Source: Malania oleifera | Taxonomy: Eukaryota > Streptophyta > Magnoliopsida > Santalales > Ximeniaceae | DNA length: 64,000 nucleotides | Assembly (NCBI RefSeq): GCF_029873635.1 | Contig: NC_080417.1 | Location: 25,740,182 to 25,804,181, forward strand | Direction of reading: 5' to 3' | Shown here: positions 12,161 through 24,370 of the stretch, piece after piece | Layout: the number at the start of each line of letters is the position of its first letter | Position numbering within the stretch: position 1 is the stretch's first letter | The notes under the pieces: model-generated | Database searches by the model: none | What the model was told of the DNA's origin: nothing | The model's input: only the letters and a program-made list of their open reading frames with translations | Program-made: the position numbers and the translations under genes

Positions 12161-14018
12161 TGAAATTAGGAATAGCTTCCTAAGAGGGGGGTGAAATGGG
12201 TTCTTTAAAAAATTTATTCCCTTTTTAATACTTACTTGTATTAGTATGACAACAAGAAAATAAAGTAATCAACTAATAAACACACTACAAGATACTGATA
12301 TTTAAATAAACAATCAAACCAATTAAAGTAACCAATTTAAACAAACATGCAAGAGTTTTAGAACTTTTATCAGCTGCCTTGTAGACGTTTGCAACTTTCT
12401 TTGAATAAAATCTTTTTTTGCACTTCTCTGGATCAAGATTTCCGTAGATTAACAAACGTACTTTTTTTGAGTTTCCTCAAAAGGTTAATCAAAATGTACT
12501 TTCTAAATATCAAGAGTCTTCCTTTGATTTTAATTTCAAGCCCTGTTATCTACACTTTAGTACACACAAAAATAGATTGTATAGAAAGTAATAAGTAAAG
12601 AAGAAAGAAAGACACAAAGATTTTACGAGGTTCGGCTTCAACACAGCCTACGTCCTCGCCCTTGGCAAAATACCAAATGGTTCCACTATAACAGTTCTTT
12701 TACCGGGTGGAACAACACCGATTACAATCACTCCTTTGTTAAGGCTAGAGCCTGCCTTCTCCAAACTATATATCCTCGTTTGGTCAACGATCCAACAATC
12801 TAGAATCGTCCAAAATCTACAAGAAAAATAATAAGAAGATTGTATACAAAGAATGCTTACACAAAGAGCAAGTTAGTACAATTCAAAACTATGTACTTCA
12901 AAAGATAAATATCAAGAATGAAATACACTTTTGAAGCTTAGGAATGGATTTCACCAAACTCCCTTTTCTCCAGATGAGAAATCAGCAATATAACTTTAGG
13001 GATTAATGAACAATCTCAGAATCACAGTACTTTCAGTTTGCAAGAGATGAACAAGATGAGACTTTGAGAGTAAGAGAGCTTATGAAGAATTGTCAAAACT
13101 TGGTGTGTTTTGCATTAGAAAACCATGTATTTATAGGCAATCATACTTGTTTCCTTGTTGCTAAAGTTTCCTTGGAGTGTTTCCAAGATTTTAAAAAGTT
13201 TGGAGCCCAAGCAACGGATATTTAAAAATTAAAATTTTTAAAATTTTTGCTTGTTAACAGTGTTCAGATGGCTGACCATTCGAATTTAGTCATCTGAAGT
13301 TCCTGGGCTAGCTAAAAATATGAGCTAGACATAGGGTCAGACGACTGAAGACGGAGTTCAGATGACCGAAGAGTCGGGTTCAGACGACCGAGGTCCAAGT
13401 TCAGTCATCTGAACTGCTTCTTCCAGTTTCTGTTTCTCACTAGAAAATCTTCAGACATCTGAGCTTATTCTTCAGACGTCTGAAGTAATTCTTTAGACAT
13501 CTGAACATGAAGTTTAGTCATCTAAAGTTGTTAATTCAGGCATTTGATTAGAACTTGAATCATCTGAACAAATTGCTTTCGGAATTTTCTATTTCAATAA
13601 TAATAAATGGTTTGCTCTCTTTCTTGTATTCTTTATAAAACTTATTTCGGGGTTTTCTTAAATAGGTCTCTAATTCCATATGATCCCCTAAAGAGCTTCA
13701 AAATATATTTCAATAGATATTTAAAATTTGAAGTACTTACATTGGATTTCCTATAACTTTATACGCTAAGCTTGAGATCATCTTCATTCTATTTGCTTTT
13801 GAAGTCCCTTGGATGTTTGCTTGAGCTAACTTTATCTTCCAATTCTTTGATCATTAATGAGCTATTTTAAGCTTCTCTTTGGATCACTTGTTAGTTTATC
13901 TATCTTGATGGTCCACACTTGATCCTTGTTTTCCTGAAACATCAAAACTACATTCCAAGTTAAAATGTCCTTTGTTTGTTATCACCAAAATTGATTGAAA
14001 AGCCTAGTCAGGCCAACA
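12161..14018 (-). repeat. 5' LTR of Sirevirus D
   Basis: 1858 bp. In the minus orientation it starts TGTTGGCCTGAC (14018) and ends ...AATTTCA (12161), next to the PBS. The minus-strand TATA box (TATAAATA) is at 13135-13128. The LTR holds no gene. A U3 motif array (listed separately) lies upstream of the TATA box. Confidence 0.85.
13255..13575 (-). promoter_or_regulatory. U3 motif array in LTR D (TTCAGACGTCTGAA-like)
   Basis: About ten spaced copies of a near-palindrome around CAGACGTCTGAA, with variants such as CAGATGACCGAAG, CAGACGACCGAG and CAGACATCTGA, in roughly 320 bases. The array begins about 120 bases upstream (minus strand) of the TATA box. Function is inferred from position. Similar arrays occupy the same place in LTRs E, R1, R2, R3 and R4 with other motif sequences. 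Confidence 0.65.
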
Positions 14019-15847
14019 AAAGCTTTTAATAATTCAATAAATTTCAAAACAATACTAAACACGCCACAAGTTAAAAAAAAAAAACTTAATCAAACAATCA
14101 ATCAATCAATAACACAAAATAACCAATCACAAATACCCAATCAACCACAATTTACATCACTTTGTGGAATTTCAGGTTTTGAATATTTTTTCTTTGATAA
14201 CAGCTCTGTGAGTAATTGCAAGTCCTGTATTTGGATGAAATTATTTTCTTTCTCTTAATTAAGATTTCCACAAACAATTAACCAACGTACTCCCTTGTGG
14301 GTTTTTGCAAAAGGTTAATTAAAACGTACTTTTCTTTTTTTATGAAGAGTCTTCTTTTTAATTTAGCTTTGATCCCTGCAGCCTGCACTTAGCATACACA
14401 CAATAAAATATAACGTGCTAAAATTTAAAAGAATAGGAAAAGAAGAATACCAAGATTTTTACGAGATTCAGCTTATCCCCAGCCTACGTCCTCACCTTTG
14501 GCCAATACCACCAAAGGATTCAACTATTTGCACTCCTTTCCAGGTAGAGTAAACCTTTTACAAATCCCTCTTTTTCAGGCAAGGAAACCTCTCCAAGTGA
14601 TCCCCCATGCTTGGTCCAACGATCAAATTCAACCTTGAACTATCAAAGAACTAAAAAATAGGAACAAGAATGGGTGTACAAAGACACTCTCCCAACAAAG
14701 CAAATTAGTACAAATCAGAGCACTAATATACTTCAAATTGAATACTAAATAGACAATATGAAGTTCAAGAATAGATATTACTAGAGGTTATTTCTTAGGA
14801 TTTGAGAAAACTCAGTTACAAATTAGAACTGTAGGCTTTTGATCAACAATAATTCAGTAGAATTCTCCTAGCAAGAATTTGAGCAAAAGTGAGCTTTAGA
14901 AGATATTGAAAGCTGAATGGTTGAATGCAGTTTGTATGCTTGGTGATTTAATTCCTTGTGTTAAAGGAGTATTTATAGAGTTTTCAAAATGATTTTCCTT
15001 ATTTCCCAAGTTGCCTGGAGTATCCCTCAAGTCTTTATAGCATTTAGATTTGAAAAACTAATTTTTAGAATTTTCCCATTGAAGTTCAAATTTTAAAATC
15101 TCTGTGGGTCAGTCGGCTGAGTAACTCGACTGGACTTGTTTCTGTATAGGTCAGTCGGTTAGATAGTTGGCTGAGACCATTCTGTCTATCTAAGAATATT
15201 AGGAATTAATTATCAGTCGGCTGAGTGAACACAGTTTAAACTGGTCAGTCGGCTGGGTAGTCCAATTTGTTAGTCGGCTGAGTGAATCTAGTTAATTTAG
15301 GTCAGTCGGTTGGACAGTTCATTTGACAGTTTTAACTATCAATCGGCTAAGTAAGTATAGTTCATTTAGGTCAGTCGGCTGAACATTTCAACTTTTCAAA
15401 AACTTTAATTTTAAGACTTTGATCACTCATTGTTTGAAAAAACTCTAATGTCACTTTTAAAAAGCATTTTCCAGTGTTTTAAAAATTTGGTCTCTAAGTC
15501 TATATGGCATCCTAAAGAGCTTTATATATTTAAATAATATTGAATTGAAGTACTTACATATGACTTTCTAATTATAAACACATTAAGCACTAAGTCCTTA
15601 AGTTCTTTCCATCTCTTGAGGTCCAGCTTGACTTCAAGTCCCAATAGACTTTAAGCTTTCATTTGTCATCTTGCAATACTTCTATATTCCAATAAGCTTT
15701 CATTTGATTGGCTTTAATTATAAGCTTTCTCCCATGATAAGTATATGGGCGTCTTGATCCTGAAACATTGTCACTTAACAACACATGTTAAGGTATCCTT
15801 CATTTCTTATCATCAAAACAAGATTGAAAAGACAAATTAGGCCAACA
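14019..15847 (-). repeat. Second Sirevirus LTR (E), abutting LTR D
   Basis: In the minus orientation it begins TGTTGGCCTAATTTGTC at 15847 and follows the layout of LTR D (the AACGTACT...GGTTAAT block at 14284-14330 matches 12448-12500). TATA box at 14977-14970, minus strand. The last 60-70 bases of the LTR (the G-rich end) are missing at 14019, where LTR D starts. D probably inserted into E, or E was trimmed there. No coding sequence. Confidence 0.75.
15105..15400 (-). promoter_or_regulatory. U3 motif array in LTR E (GGTCAGTCGGCTGAGT)
   Basis: About eight copies of GTCAGTCGGCTGA(G) and close variants (CAGTCGGTTAGA, CAGTCGGCTGGG, CAATCGGCTAAG) spaced about 20-50 bases apart, starting about 130 bases upstream of the minus-strand TATA box. 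The position matches the array of LTR D but the motif differs. Confidence 0.65.
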
Positions 15848-17155
15848 ATCCGGATCCTCAAAAGACCTAGGTCTAACTTAGGACTTTGGTCCATTGACTT
15901 GTTGACTAAGCCCCTCCTGAGCCCAACCTAAGAACAAAGCCAAAAATCAATTCTGAAAATCCCCCAAGCCCACAGTATTAAAACCAAGAGCCCAATCCCA
16001 TTTTTAAAATAAGCCCCCAGCCAGTTTTAAAATAAAATTCCACCCTTAATTTATAAAATCTTCAAGCCCAGATTTTTAATACCAAGGGCCCAATCCCATT
16101 TTCAAAATAAACCCTTAGCTAGCATTAAAATAAAAATGCCTACCCTAATTTTCAAAGCCTAGTCATGGGCTAGGTCCTAACCTCTGACCCAAGCCTAAAT
16201 CCACTAGCCCAATATTAATCCAAGCCCATTTTAGAAATAAGCCCCCAACCCAAAGAGCTTAGCCCAATATTGGGTCTGGGCTCAGTTTGTTTTAAAATTT
16301 TAAAACCTAAAGTGGGCTCGAGCCCAAACATTCAACCAAGCCCAGAATCTAATGTCTTATGCCCATGCATGGGTTGAGCCCCATACCCTAACTCAGTCAG
16401 TTACTCACTCTAAGCCAAACTGAGCCCAAGACCCAACTCAGTGGGCTGACTCACTTTGAGCTAAACTGAGCTATAGAGGCTAACTCAACGGGTTGACTCA
16501 CTTTAAACCCACACAGACCCTAACTCAATCTTGGATCCAAAAAATTTCAACTGTTAACCTAATTCAGATGAACTCATATCTATGGGTGGTGTTTGGTTCA
16601 TAAGAAACCGGAGAATGCAAGGAAACGTTGTTGAAGAAATCGTGAATTCATGCTTGATTTGGGGGGGCATGGTGCCTTAATCATACCTGCAAAACAAAAA
16701 CTGAGAGAAAAATAAAAACAAATGAGAGCAAAAATAGATTAGAGAAAAATCGAACAAAGAATGTAGGAAAGTGTGGGAGAGTAATGATCAGAAAGAAGAA
16801 ATAAGGGGGAGAGAGAGAGAGAGAGAGAGAGAGGAGGTACAAGCTGAGAGAGAAAAAAAGAGAAGAAAGGTGAGAGAAACAAAGAAGATGGGTGAAAGAA
16901 AGACGAACATTAGAGAGGAAAAAAAGAAGGGGGGGGGGGGAGAGAGAGAGAGAAAGAATACGGGAAAAATTTGAGGGGAGTGAGAAAAATAGGCTTTTAT
17001 ACAGGGCTTAGTGGGACATGTGTCACCATCCATATGGTGACATGTGTCGCAATCAGAACCAAGCACCAAAATGGGTGACGTGGCACAATTTGGATCGCAC
17101 AATCTGTGTTTTCTCTGGACGGTTGGATTGTTGATATCACCCTATGGCAGAATTT

Positions 17156-17211
<56 letters not shown>

Positions 17212-17267
17212 CATAAAAATAATAATAAAAAAGTGGGACATGTGCTGCCATGCATACAGTCAAACAT
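15848..17267 (-). repeat. Probable minus-strand LTR fragment (X) with internal short repeats
   Basis: No ORF of note. 15960-16160 holds two diverged copies, about 100 bp each, of a GCCCAAT-rich unit. 16385-16520 holds a shorter repeat (CTGAGCCCAA / GACTCACTTTGAG). On the minus strand TATAAAAG at 17002-16995 is followed by a long pyrimidine-rich leader (GA-rich on the + strand, 16800-16960), which looks like an LTR promoter and R/U5. The segment 16990-17267 resembles 63715-64000 on the far side of element S (TGTGTTTTCT.TGGA.GGTTGGAT), so S may have inserted into the U3 of X. Confidence 0.4.
17161..17207. repeat. (AT)n microsatellite
   Basis: 47 bases of uninterrupted AT. Predicted small ORFs across it are artefacts. 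Confidence 0.95.
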
Positions 17268-17383
17268 TGTTGACTTTTTGAGTTTGATCCCTGATTTTGA
17301 TAATGACAAACCGCAAGTTACTAATGTGTGTGTCTAAGTACTTGAATAGGTTAATCATTCATAACACTCACATAAAAGTAATA

Positions 17384-19608
17384 TGTATTGACTCTATGAG
17401 TCCAATCCGATTTTAATAATGACAAATCACTTGGTATTTGATCTATACATTGAGTTTGTGAATAGGAACTATTTTAAGCATGCACGAAAGGATAATGAGT
17501 CATGGAAGCCATAAAGCAAAGCATACATATCTTGGCAAGATCCATGGAACTCAAAGAGTAAAAGAATCAAGATGCAAGTAGCAAAGTTCAAAAACATCAT
17601 AGGAGTGGGTATTTAGAACTCACGTATTTACAATTTTGTATGATTTAATTTGAGGCTCAACATAACATAGAATGACTTTAGGATTAATGCATTTCATGAA
17701 CATCATTAGGGGACTTTCATGGACTTAGAAATAATTTTAAAACCATGGAAAATATGTTTTATAAAAGACCCAAGAATGAGAGCAAAGTAGAATTTTAAAT
17801 TAGAAAAGAAAAAGTTAGAAAATGGGAACTTCGGTTGCCTGAACTTAACCTCAGTCGCCTGAAAAATTTCTTCAGGAACTTGAAGATTAAGTGTAGTCGC
17901 CTAAAGATTTAATGGAAAACACAGAGTCTGGCCGAGGCACTTCAGTCACTTGAACTTAGTACTTCAAGCGGCTAAACTTGCCATTTCAAGAGCCTGAACT
18001 ATACCTTAGGCACTTGACCCTGTATTCCAAGTTAAATTTTCAAAGTTTTAAGGGACTTCGGTCACCTAGGCTTCGACCTCAATCGCCTGAACTTGTGGGA
18101 AAACTTAAAAACCTATTTTTTATTAAAAGAATTCGCGAGCTATTTCTTTGATCCAACAGTTGAGATCAATTCTAAGGGTAAGACACTATATATACTGAAT
18201 ATTTAACCCTAGTATATATTGAATATTTAACCCTAGTAGGCAAGCTAATACACATAAGAAGAGAAGAACACATCTTATAAAAAGAGAATAGAGAAACTTG
18301 AGCTGATTGCTATACGATTGTCTGCACTTTACTCCACATTCATCTACTTTGGGCAAATCCACTTAGAATATCTAAAGGGAACTCGGTTACTCATATGGTT
18401 TTTCACTCTAGTATCGAGGTTTGATAAATCATATTTTTTTTAAGAGTTAGTTGGATAGAGTTCTTCATATTTAAGTTGGTCTACTTGTTAATATCCATTT
18501 TTCATAGAGTATATCATTGTAAAATCTACTTTTGAATTCTTGTTAAGAAGTTGATTTTGTTTGTGCATATAGAAAATCAATTTTTTGAGAAGATTATCAC
18601 TTGAGAAAAGCATTAGGTATTGATTAAACACTTTTGGTTCAAGTGAGATTTCATTCAAAAGTTGGTATTTTCAATATAACAAATCTACTTATTTGAAGAT
18701 CCTTTATGTTTGTAACTATATATATATTGAAGCATATTTTTCAGAAAATCATATAGTAAGTGTGTTGATTTTTGGTATTATCATCTTAGAGATACATATA
18801 TATTTACATTAAGTCAAATATTACCAAGATCACATTGAGATTGACATTTTTAGAGAAATAATTTTTACAAAGTGGGTGTAACATCTTTGCAAATCTTCAA
18901 AGTTACTTTTATATTCAAAGATTTAACATAAGTTCTCCAAAGCATTGAGTTATTCAAATATTTTTGACAGATTTGATATAAAGGGGTTTGTGTGTTGAAG
19001 CATATCATACATAAATGATTATATCATTTCATACATTCTGAACTTCAGATTTTATCATATGTTAATGTATTAGGAATTTGAATTGCACTCATTAGCTTTT
19101 GTTGGAAGCATTTTTGAGTGTTTTACAAATTTGATTGTAATCACGGTTTGGTATGTGAGCCGGAATTTTAAGGAAAGAGTTGTATCTCTTGTAAGCAGAG
19201 GAGTAGGAGAGAGTTGTACCTCTTATAAGCAGCAGATTATAAGGGAAGCTCCATCTCAATTTAAGGAGCATGGATTTTAGTAAAATCCTTGAGTGGTTTG
19301 CTCAAGGCAATAACATAGGCCGAGTTGGCTGAACTTTGTAAAAACTGCGTTTGTCTTCTCTCTTCCTTTTACTCTTTACTTTCCGCACTACATTTAAGTT
19401 GTTCGTATTGCATGTGTAGGTAGAATGACATTACACACAATTAATTGGGTAAAAAGTACTCATTGGTAAAATAAATTTAATTTTGGAATAAATTCTTGAA
19501 ATTGATTAGTTATATATATAAATTGGGATTAAGTGGTAAATAGGTTCAAAGAATTTTAAAATACCCAATTCACCCCCCCCCCCTCTTGGGATTACACCTA
19601 ATTCAACA
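17384..19608 (+). repeat. Solo Sirevirus LTR (R3) inserted in LTR R1
   Basis: 2225 bp, from TGTATTGACTC to CTAATTCAACA, with TATATATA at 18187-18194 followed by an immediate ~24-bp tandem copy of the leader (ATATTTAACCCTAG appears twice before 18240). The surrounding R1 sequence continues uninterrupted across it when compared with R2 (AAAGTAAT then GGTTGC). A 5-bp duplication AATAT overlaps the terminal bases and is ambiguous. No internal region remains, so this is an LTR-LTR recombination product. Confidence 0.75.
17825..18100 (+). promoter_or_regulatory. U3 motif array in LTR R3 (CTTCGGTCGCCTGAAC-like)
   Basis: Eight or more degenerate copies of TTCGGTCGCCTGAACTT (CAGTCGCCTGAA, TAGTCGCCTAAAG, CAGTCACTTGAAC, CGGTCACCTAGG, CAATCGCCTGAAC), ending about 90 bases before TATATATA. 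Confidence 0.6.
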
Positions 19609-19879
19609 ATATGGTTGCTAGAAAGAACTCAAAGGCACATACTCTTGGCATAATTCATGGGAATCTAAAGAGCAAAAGAAAGAAGAAGAAGATTTTCATT
19701 GTATTGCTTTTTCTTTTTAATTTTGTCTGTAATATATTTTCATGACATGCATGATAGACTGCACAAGCTCAAAAAGACCATAGAATGACTATGGGAATCC
19801 CTCAAGCAATTAGGTAAATAACTCACATTAATAGGGATTTAACTTGGGCCTTGATTTGGACCAAATATGGTTTGTGGAC

Positions 19880-20170
19880 AACTCGACTGAACTGGGTGGA
19901 AATCAACATTTTGAATTCACTCGGTTGATTATATCTTTTTAAAAGTATCTTCCACAGTTGACTGAACTCAAACGTGTCTGATCCCCAACAACTTAGTCGA
20001 CCAAACCATTAGTTCAAAGTTGCCTTGGTCAATCGAGCCTCAAAGGTTCGTAAATTGCCCTAAGTCAGTCGATCAAACCTTCAGTTCAAAATCTTCATAG
20101 TCAACTGAACTTGACAATTGGGTCGACAAAACTTAAAATATAGTCGACTGAAAAACTCTCGGGTTGAACA
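19880..20170 (+). promoter_or_regulatory. U3 motif array in LTR R1 (TCGACTGAAC / GTCGACCAAACC)
   Basis: About nine copies of a degenerate palindrome centred on TCGA or TTGA (ACTCGACTGAAC, AGTTGACTGAAC, TAGTCGACCAAACC, CAGTCGATCAAACC, AGTCGACTGAAA). It ends about 100 bases before the TATA box at 20271. The same array is present in R2 at 62215-62530. Confidence 0.65.
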
Positions 20171-20997
20171 TTTTTAACTGTAGTAAAACAAGGTTAATTT
20201 TAATTAACCTTCATTAATCTTTTCTAAAAAGACTCCTATATCCTTCAACGATCATATTTTTGTGAATGTCTATATATACTAGTTCATTTGGAAAGATTAA
20301 CAAGAGATTAACAAACATCATTAGCCAAAATCCTTTGAATTTTCAAATACTCATATAAGCTAAAAATCCCTCCCTTACTCATTATATTTGGTAAAATCCT
20401 TTGGTAAGAGTATTATTGAGATTGTTCATATTAGCTAACACCCTCATTATATTTTTTTTGATATTGATTTTATTGAGAGTAAGCTTGAGAGTTTCCTTGT
20501 GATTTATTTCATAAGTCTCCATTGGGAATACTCTCTGGAGCTTGTGAATCTTGCATTATTGTTGCAAGTATTCAAAGGCTTGTTTTTTTCTTGTGCTATT
20601 GTGAAATACTTTTAAAATAAGCTTGATATTCAAATATCTCTCACGCTTATTTGATAAATTATCTTTGAGATATTTGCTTGTGCTTTTGAGATCTTTGAGG
20701 ATATTACTTGTGATTGATATATGCACATATCTTGACTCAAAGATTCATGCATAACACTCACATATTGCTTGATAATATTGACATTGTGTTAAGAGTTATC
20801 ATATTTAAGCTTCACTGAGCTTATACATTCATATCATACTGAAGTGCAATTTGTCATTGTATTGAGCATAATGTTGTAAATCATATGCTTAGTTTAGAAG
20901 CACCGATGTTTGTACATGAATTTGATATTACTGGTTGTATTCCTGACGGGTTGTGCGAAGAGGGAGACTAGCCCTGTGAATAGTCTCAGACTGGTTC

Positions 20998-21002
20998 AGA
21001 CC
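20998..21002. other. Target site duplication of element B, left copy
   Basis: AGACC immediately before the LTR start at 21003. An identical AGACC follows the other LTR at 30690-30694. The undisrupted site in R2 (TTAGACCTAG, near 63365) has a single copy. Confidence 0.85.
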
Positions 21003-21927
21003 TAACTTACTCGAAAAATGAGCAGCTTGGAAGCAATTCCAAGTATAAGAGTTATGTCGTTCAATACTCAACCCAAGGGCTAGATTGGCTCATCAGGGAA
21101 TGCGTTTTAATCTCAAATTTTATGTTTTTCCAATTAAAATTAAAAAGTTACTGAACATAGTTCAGATTCGAGTTTTGTGGATTGGTTAAGATTTATTCTA
21201 ACAAATTAAATGAACACGCGAATTAAATCCCTAATCTAGCATGCACTGGACTAAATAGAAAAAACGGAAACTCTATGTTAACAATCGAACAAGAATTGGA
21301 ACATAAGTATTTAAAACACTCAATAATGAAATTACACAAGCGCAGATATGATAAAAATACTAACTTTAATGAAACTGACCCGAACTAAATCGAACTTCGA
21401 CAAAAAGATTAAATTTTGGAAAAAAACAACTAATTTACTTTCTATAAAACAAAATAACTTTTTTTTTCTTTTATTTCTATTTTTTTTCTATTTCAGAACT
21501 AACCTTCCTAAAATAACTAAATAATACAAATATGAATTAAATTCACTATTGAAATTACTAAAGAAAACAAACAACTAATTAATTTGCAATAACAATTTAA
21601 AAAATATTCAAATTCAAAATTTTTTCAACTAACTTCAATAAAAAAAAAATATAAGAATGCCCACTTAACAATAATGGAAAAAATGACAAAAAAAGGAGGG
21701 AGAGAAAAGGAATAGTCCTTGGGTATTTGCTATTGCTGGAGAAGTTGCTGAAGAGGAGAGCCTGAAGATGATGCTTGGTAGCCGCAGCTTTTGCAGGGGC
21801 TATGGTGTTTGGGTTTGATGTGGTGGATCTTCTCAAGTAGTGTTGGTGCTGCTCGAGTGGTGTTGGAGTTCTGGTGTTGCTGCTGACTGGTGGGAACTGC
21901 TGGTAGGAGATCCTCAGTGGGTGGTTA
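21003..21927 (-). repeat. 3' LTR of element B, partial
   Basis: Aligns with 28799-29750 of the 5' LTR. It starts with a degenerate end (TAACTTACTCG against TGACTCACTTG). The alignment stops at 21927, where a TGTAGTGACCC sequence begins. Confidence 0.8.
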
Positions 21928-22420
21928 TGTAGTGACCCAAAGAATAATATTATTTTAATAATAAAGAGGGAGGAAAATGGAAACAGGATAGAAGGAGGCA
22001 GTAGACTTCGTCGATGACATTGCATTTTGGGGATAATAATAATTTAAGGAAAATTGCCAAGCTTCGTCGACGAATACAGGGTTTTGTCGACAAAGGTCTT
22101 CATAATTTCGTCGCCCTGTGTTCATCGACGAACACAGGGTTTCGTCAACGAAGGTGTTAAGGATTTCGTCGACGAACACAGAGTTTCATTGACGAGAAAA
22201 TACCGAGAGACGGATTCAGGCTGCTCTGAATGAATATAGGGATTCGTCGATGAATTTACTAAAAAACTCGTCGACAAGGTGACGTGTCTCATTGACGAAT
22301 CTGACCCTATAAGTAAAAAAAAGCTCAAATTTTTATCACAATTTCTGGCTTCTCTCTCTCTTCTCTCTCACTCCTACGGACTCTCTCGCTTCTCTCTTCA
22401 TTTCCGGGCTTTAATGCTCA
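21928..22420 (+). repeat. Chromovirus-type LTR fragment (H)
   Basis: Starts TGTAGTGACCC and then a run resembling the reverse complement of the F-element LTR end (AATAATAT..., GGAAAATGG). It carries TCGTCGACGA motifs at 22010-22295, a TATA-like TATAAG at 22308-22313 and a CT-rich leader (22345-22400), the same plan as the F LTRs. The right border is not found, and no PBS follows. Confidence 0.55.
22010..22295 (+). promoter_or_regulatory. U3 motif array in LTR H (TTCGTCGACGAA)
   Basis: About eight copies of TTCGTCGACGAA-like palindromes, some followed by ACAGGGTTTCGTC, ending just before TATAAG at 22308. Same core motif as in both LTRs of element F. Confidence 0.65.
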
Positions 22421-22659
22421 AAAGGATGATAAATAGCTCGAGGATATCTCACAAGGTTTTAATAGTTGCCACAAATGTTCTCTCAGTGCTCACCGGAAAC
22501 CTTAAGTGCAATGAATCGCGTGAATGTGTTTATTTAGTTTCGTGGGATACCATGTATATACAAGAAATTATATAACCAGATTAACACGAGTATACTACCA
22601 ATCAATTCTTCATGGGGTCATAAAATAATATAAAGAGAAACTACACCTAAATGGCTCAA
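22421..22659. other. Unassigned segment between LTR H and element B
   Basis: About 240 bases with no recognised domain or repeat. It may be the rest of LTR H. It ends at GGCTCAAGTGTG, where similarity to the 3' end of element A (5551) begins. Confidence 0.4.
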
Positions 22660-23267
22660 GTGTGTAATTCTTAAGTTATATACAAGTATGTGAAGGGTAT
22701 AAGTCAATGTTAAGCATGGCATAATGCAATGTAATTCTTTAGTGCTTTTTCTTTCTTTCTCTCTTTCCTTTTGATTTGTTTTTTTTAATAATAATATAAA
22801 ACCCAGTATGTATACGTGCACAGTGTCACATTCGAATGCTCACCCCCTCAACTAAAGTGGAACATTGTCCTCAATATGAAAGCATAGAGGGAAATAAAAA
22901 AACTGTGCATGGTGAACAACTAATGGAAAATCACTACCTACTAATGTGATAGAAAAAACAAAAGAAGGAAAAAATGCAACTAAATATAAAAACGAAAATA
23001 AAAAAAAATGAAAAGGAAAGTAGTAACATAGAAGGGTCAGAAGACTCCCCTGGGGTTTTGCAGAAGCAAGACCTCTTTATTGACATCGAATGGGATCATG
23101 AAGGGCTTTAGACGTTGCCCATTGACTGTGAAATGGTTGTCACTCTTTGGATCTACGATCTCTACCGTGCCATGAGAATGAATGTTTTCAATGATGTACG
23201 GGCTGCCCCATCAAGATTTCAATTTCCCAAGAAATACGTGCAATCGGGAGTCATAAAACAGCACTTG
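22660..23267 (-). other. 3' untranslated region of element B
   Basis: Aligns with 5551-6130 of element A. It holds a short post-integrase coding tail (23200-23090, TVNGQRLKP by translation), then the Athila/Tat motif TTGAGGACAATG and a G-rich tract (minus strand, 22880-22845). The similarity between A and B ends at the same base (22660 and 5551), although the neighbouring DNA differs. Confidence 0.6.
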
Positions 23268-24250
23268 CTAAGAGGGGAAAAGTTGTTTGTCTCTGATGGT
23301 CCTGTCATGTAGCGAATTCATCCGCTCCTTAGCTAAATGAGCATTGTCATAAGCGTCCCTCCGAGACTCTTCACATACCTGCAGTTTCCTCAAACCCTTG
23401 GCATCATCAAGCGAAAAGTTAATCTGTTTGATAGACCATAAAGCACAATGCTGAATTTCTACTGGTAAATGACATGCCTTACCATATACTAACCTGTAGG
23501 GAGACATCCCTAGGTTTGTCTTGAAAGCCATTCGAAAGGCCCAAAGTGCATCAACATGTTTTTCTGACCAATCCTTACGATTAGAACTCACAGTTTTCTC
23601 AAGTATGATTTTGATCTCTCTATTGGCTAACTCAGCTTGACCATTAGTCTGAGGGTGGTAAGGGGTAGAGACTTTGTGGGTCACTCCATATTTTTTCATG
23701 AGTTTTTCAAAATGTTTTTTTTACAAAAATGTGATCCTCCATCACTAATGATTGCCTTGGGCATGCCAAAACGTGCAACTAACTCCTTGAGAAAGCGGAT
23801 GACAACCTTGTGATCATTAGTTCTACAAGGTATGGCCTCCACCCATTTGGAAACATAATCCACAACCACCAAAATGTAAGAATGCTCAAAAGAGATTGGA
23901 AATGGTCCCATAAAATCAATTCCCCAACAGTCAAAAATTTCAAGAGTCAAAATAGGGGACATGGGTATTTCATTCTTTGTAGTGATTTTTCCTAACTTTT
24001 GATAGATTTCACATGTTTTATAAAAATTTTCAACATCTTTGAACATAGTAAGCCAGTAGAGTCCACTTTGCAAAATTTTTGAAATGGTTTTTTTTGCAAC
24101 AAAGTGGCCTCCACATGTCCCACTATGACAAAAATGCATTACTGACGTGAATTCTTCATCAGGAACGCATCTACGTACCAACTGGTCAGAGCAAAATTTG
24201 AATGGGTATGAATTATCAAAATAATAATGTCTTACCTCGGCAAAGAACTT
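23268..24250 (-). pseudogene. Integrase of element B
   Basis: Two overlapping minus-strand frames. The first (24181-23696) has the zinc-binding region with CHSGTCGGHFVAKKT (two His) and a damaged second half (CEIYQ, where a second Cys is expected), then the catalytic core with GIDFMGPFP, VVVDYVSKWVEA (first Asp) and IISDGGSHF (second Asp). The second (23699-23268) has THKVSTPYHPQTNGQAELANREIK with the catalytic Glu and the C-terminal LVYGKACHLPVE. A frameshift near 23697 separates the second Asp from the Glu. Confidence 0.85.
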
Positions 24251-24370
24251 ACGCTTGTCCTAAGGTAGCCAATGTTCTGGCACTCGGTCGGTGACAAGGT
24301 AGTTCACAATGTCGGCAAACCATGGAGTGCGTGACACTGCAAAAAGACGCTCGTCGGAGAAATCATCATT

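Larger units (their letters stand above)
10325..14018 (-). mobile_element. Sirevirus-like Ty1/copia element D, 5' part
   Basis: Minus strand: 5' LTR (14018-12161), tRNA-Met-type PBS (12158-12147), gag (12104 to about 10330). Everything after the second zinc-knuckle region of gag is lost at the junction with element A. A large gag with a coiled coil and a long LTR is typical of Sirevirus/Maximus elements. Confidence 0.85.

Noticed and set aside
16771-17102. Arg/Glu-rich ORF on + and Ser/Leu-rich ORF on -
   Set aside because: Both come from GA microsatellite and purine-rich DNA.
22279-22575. 98-codon ORF after LTR H as a host or element gene
   Set aside because: No conserved motif. It overlaps the CT-rich LTR leader and runs into unassigned DNA.
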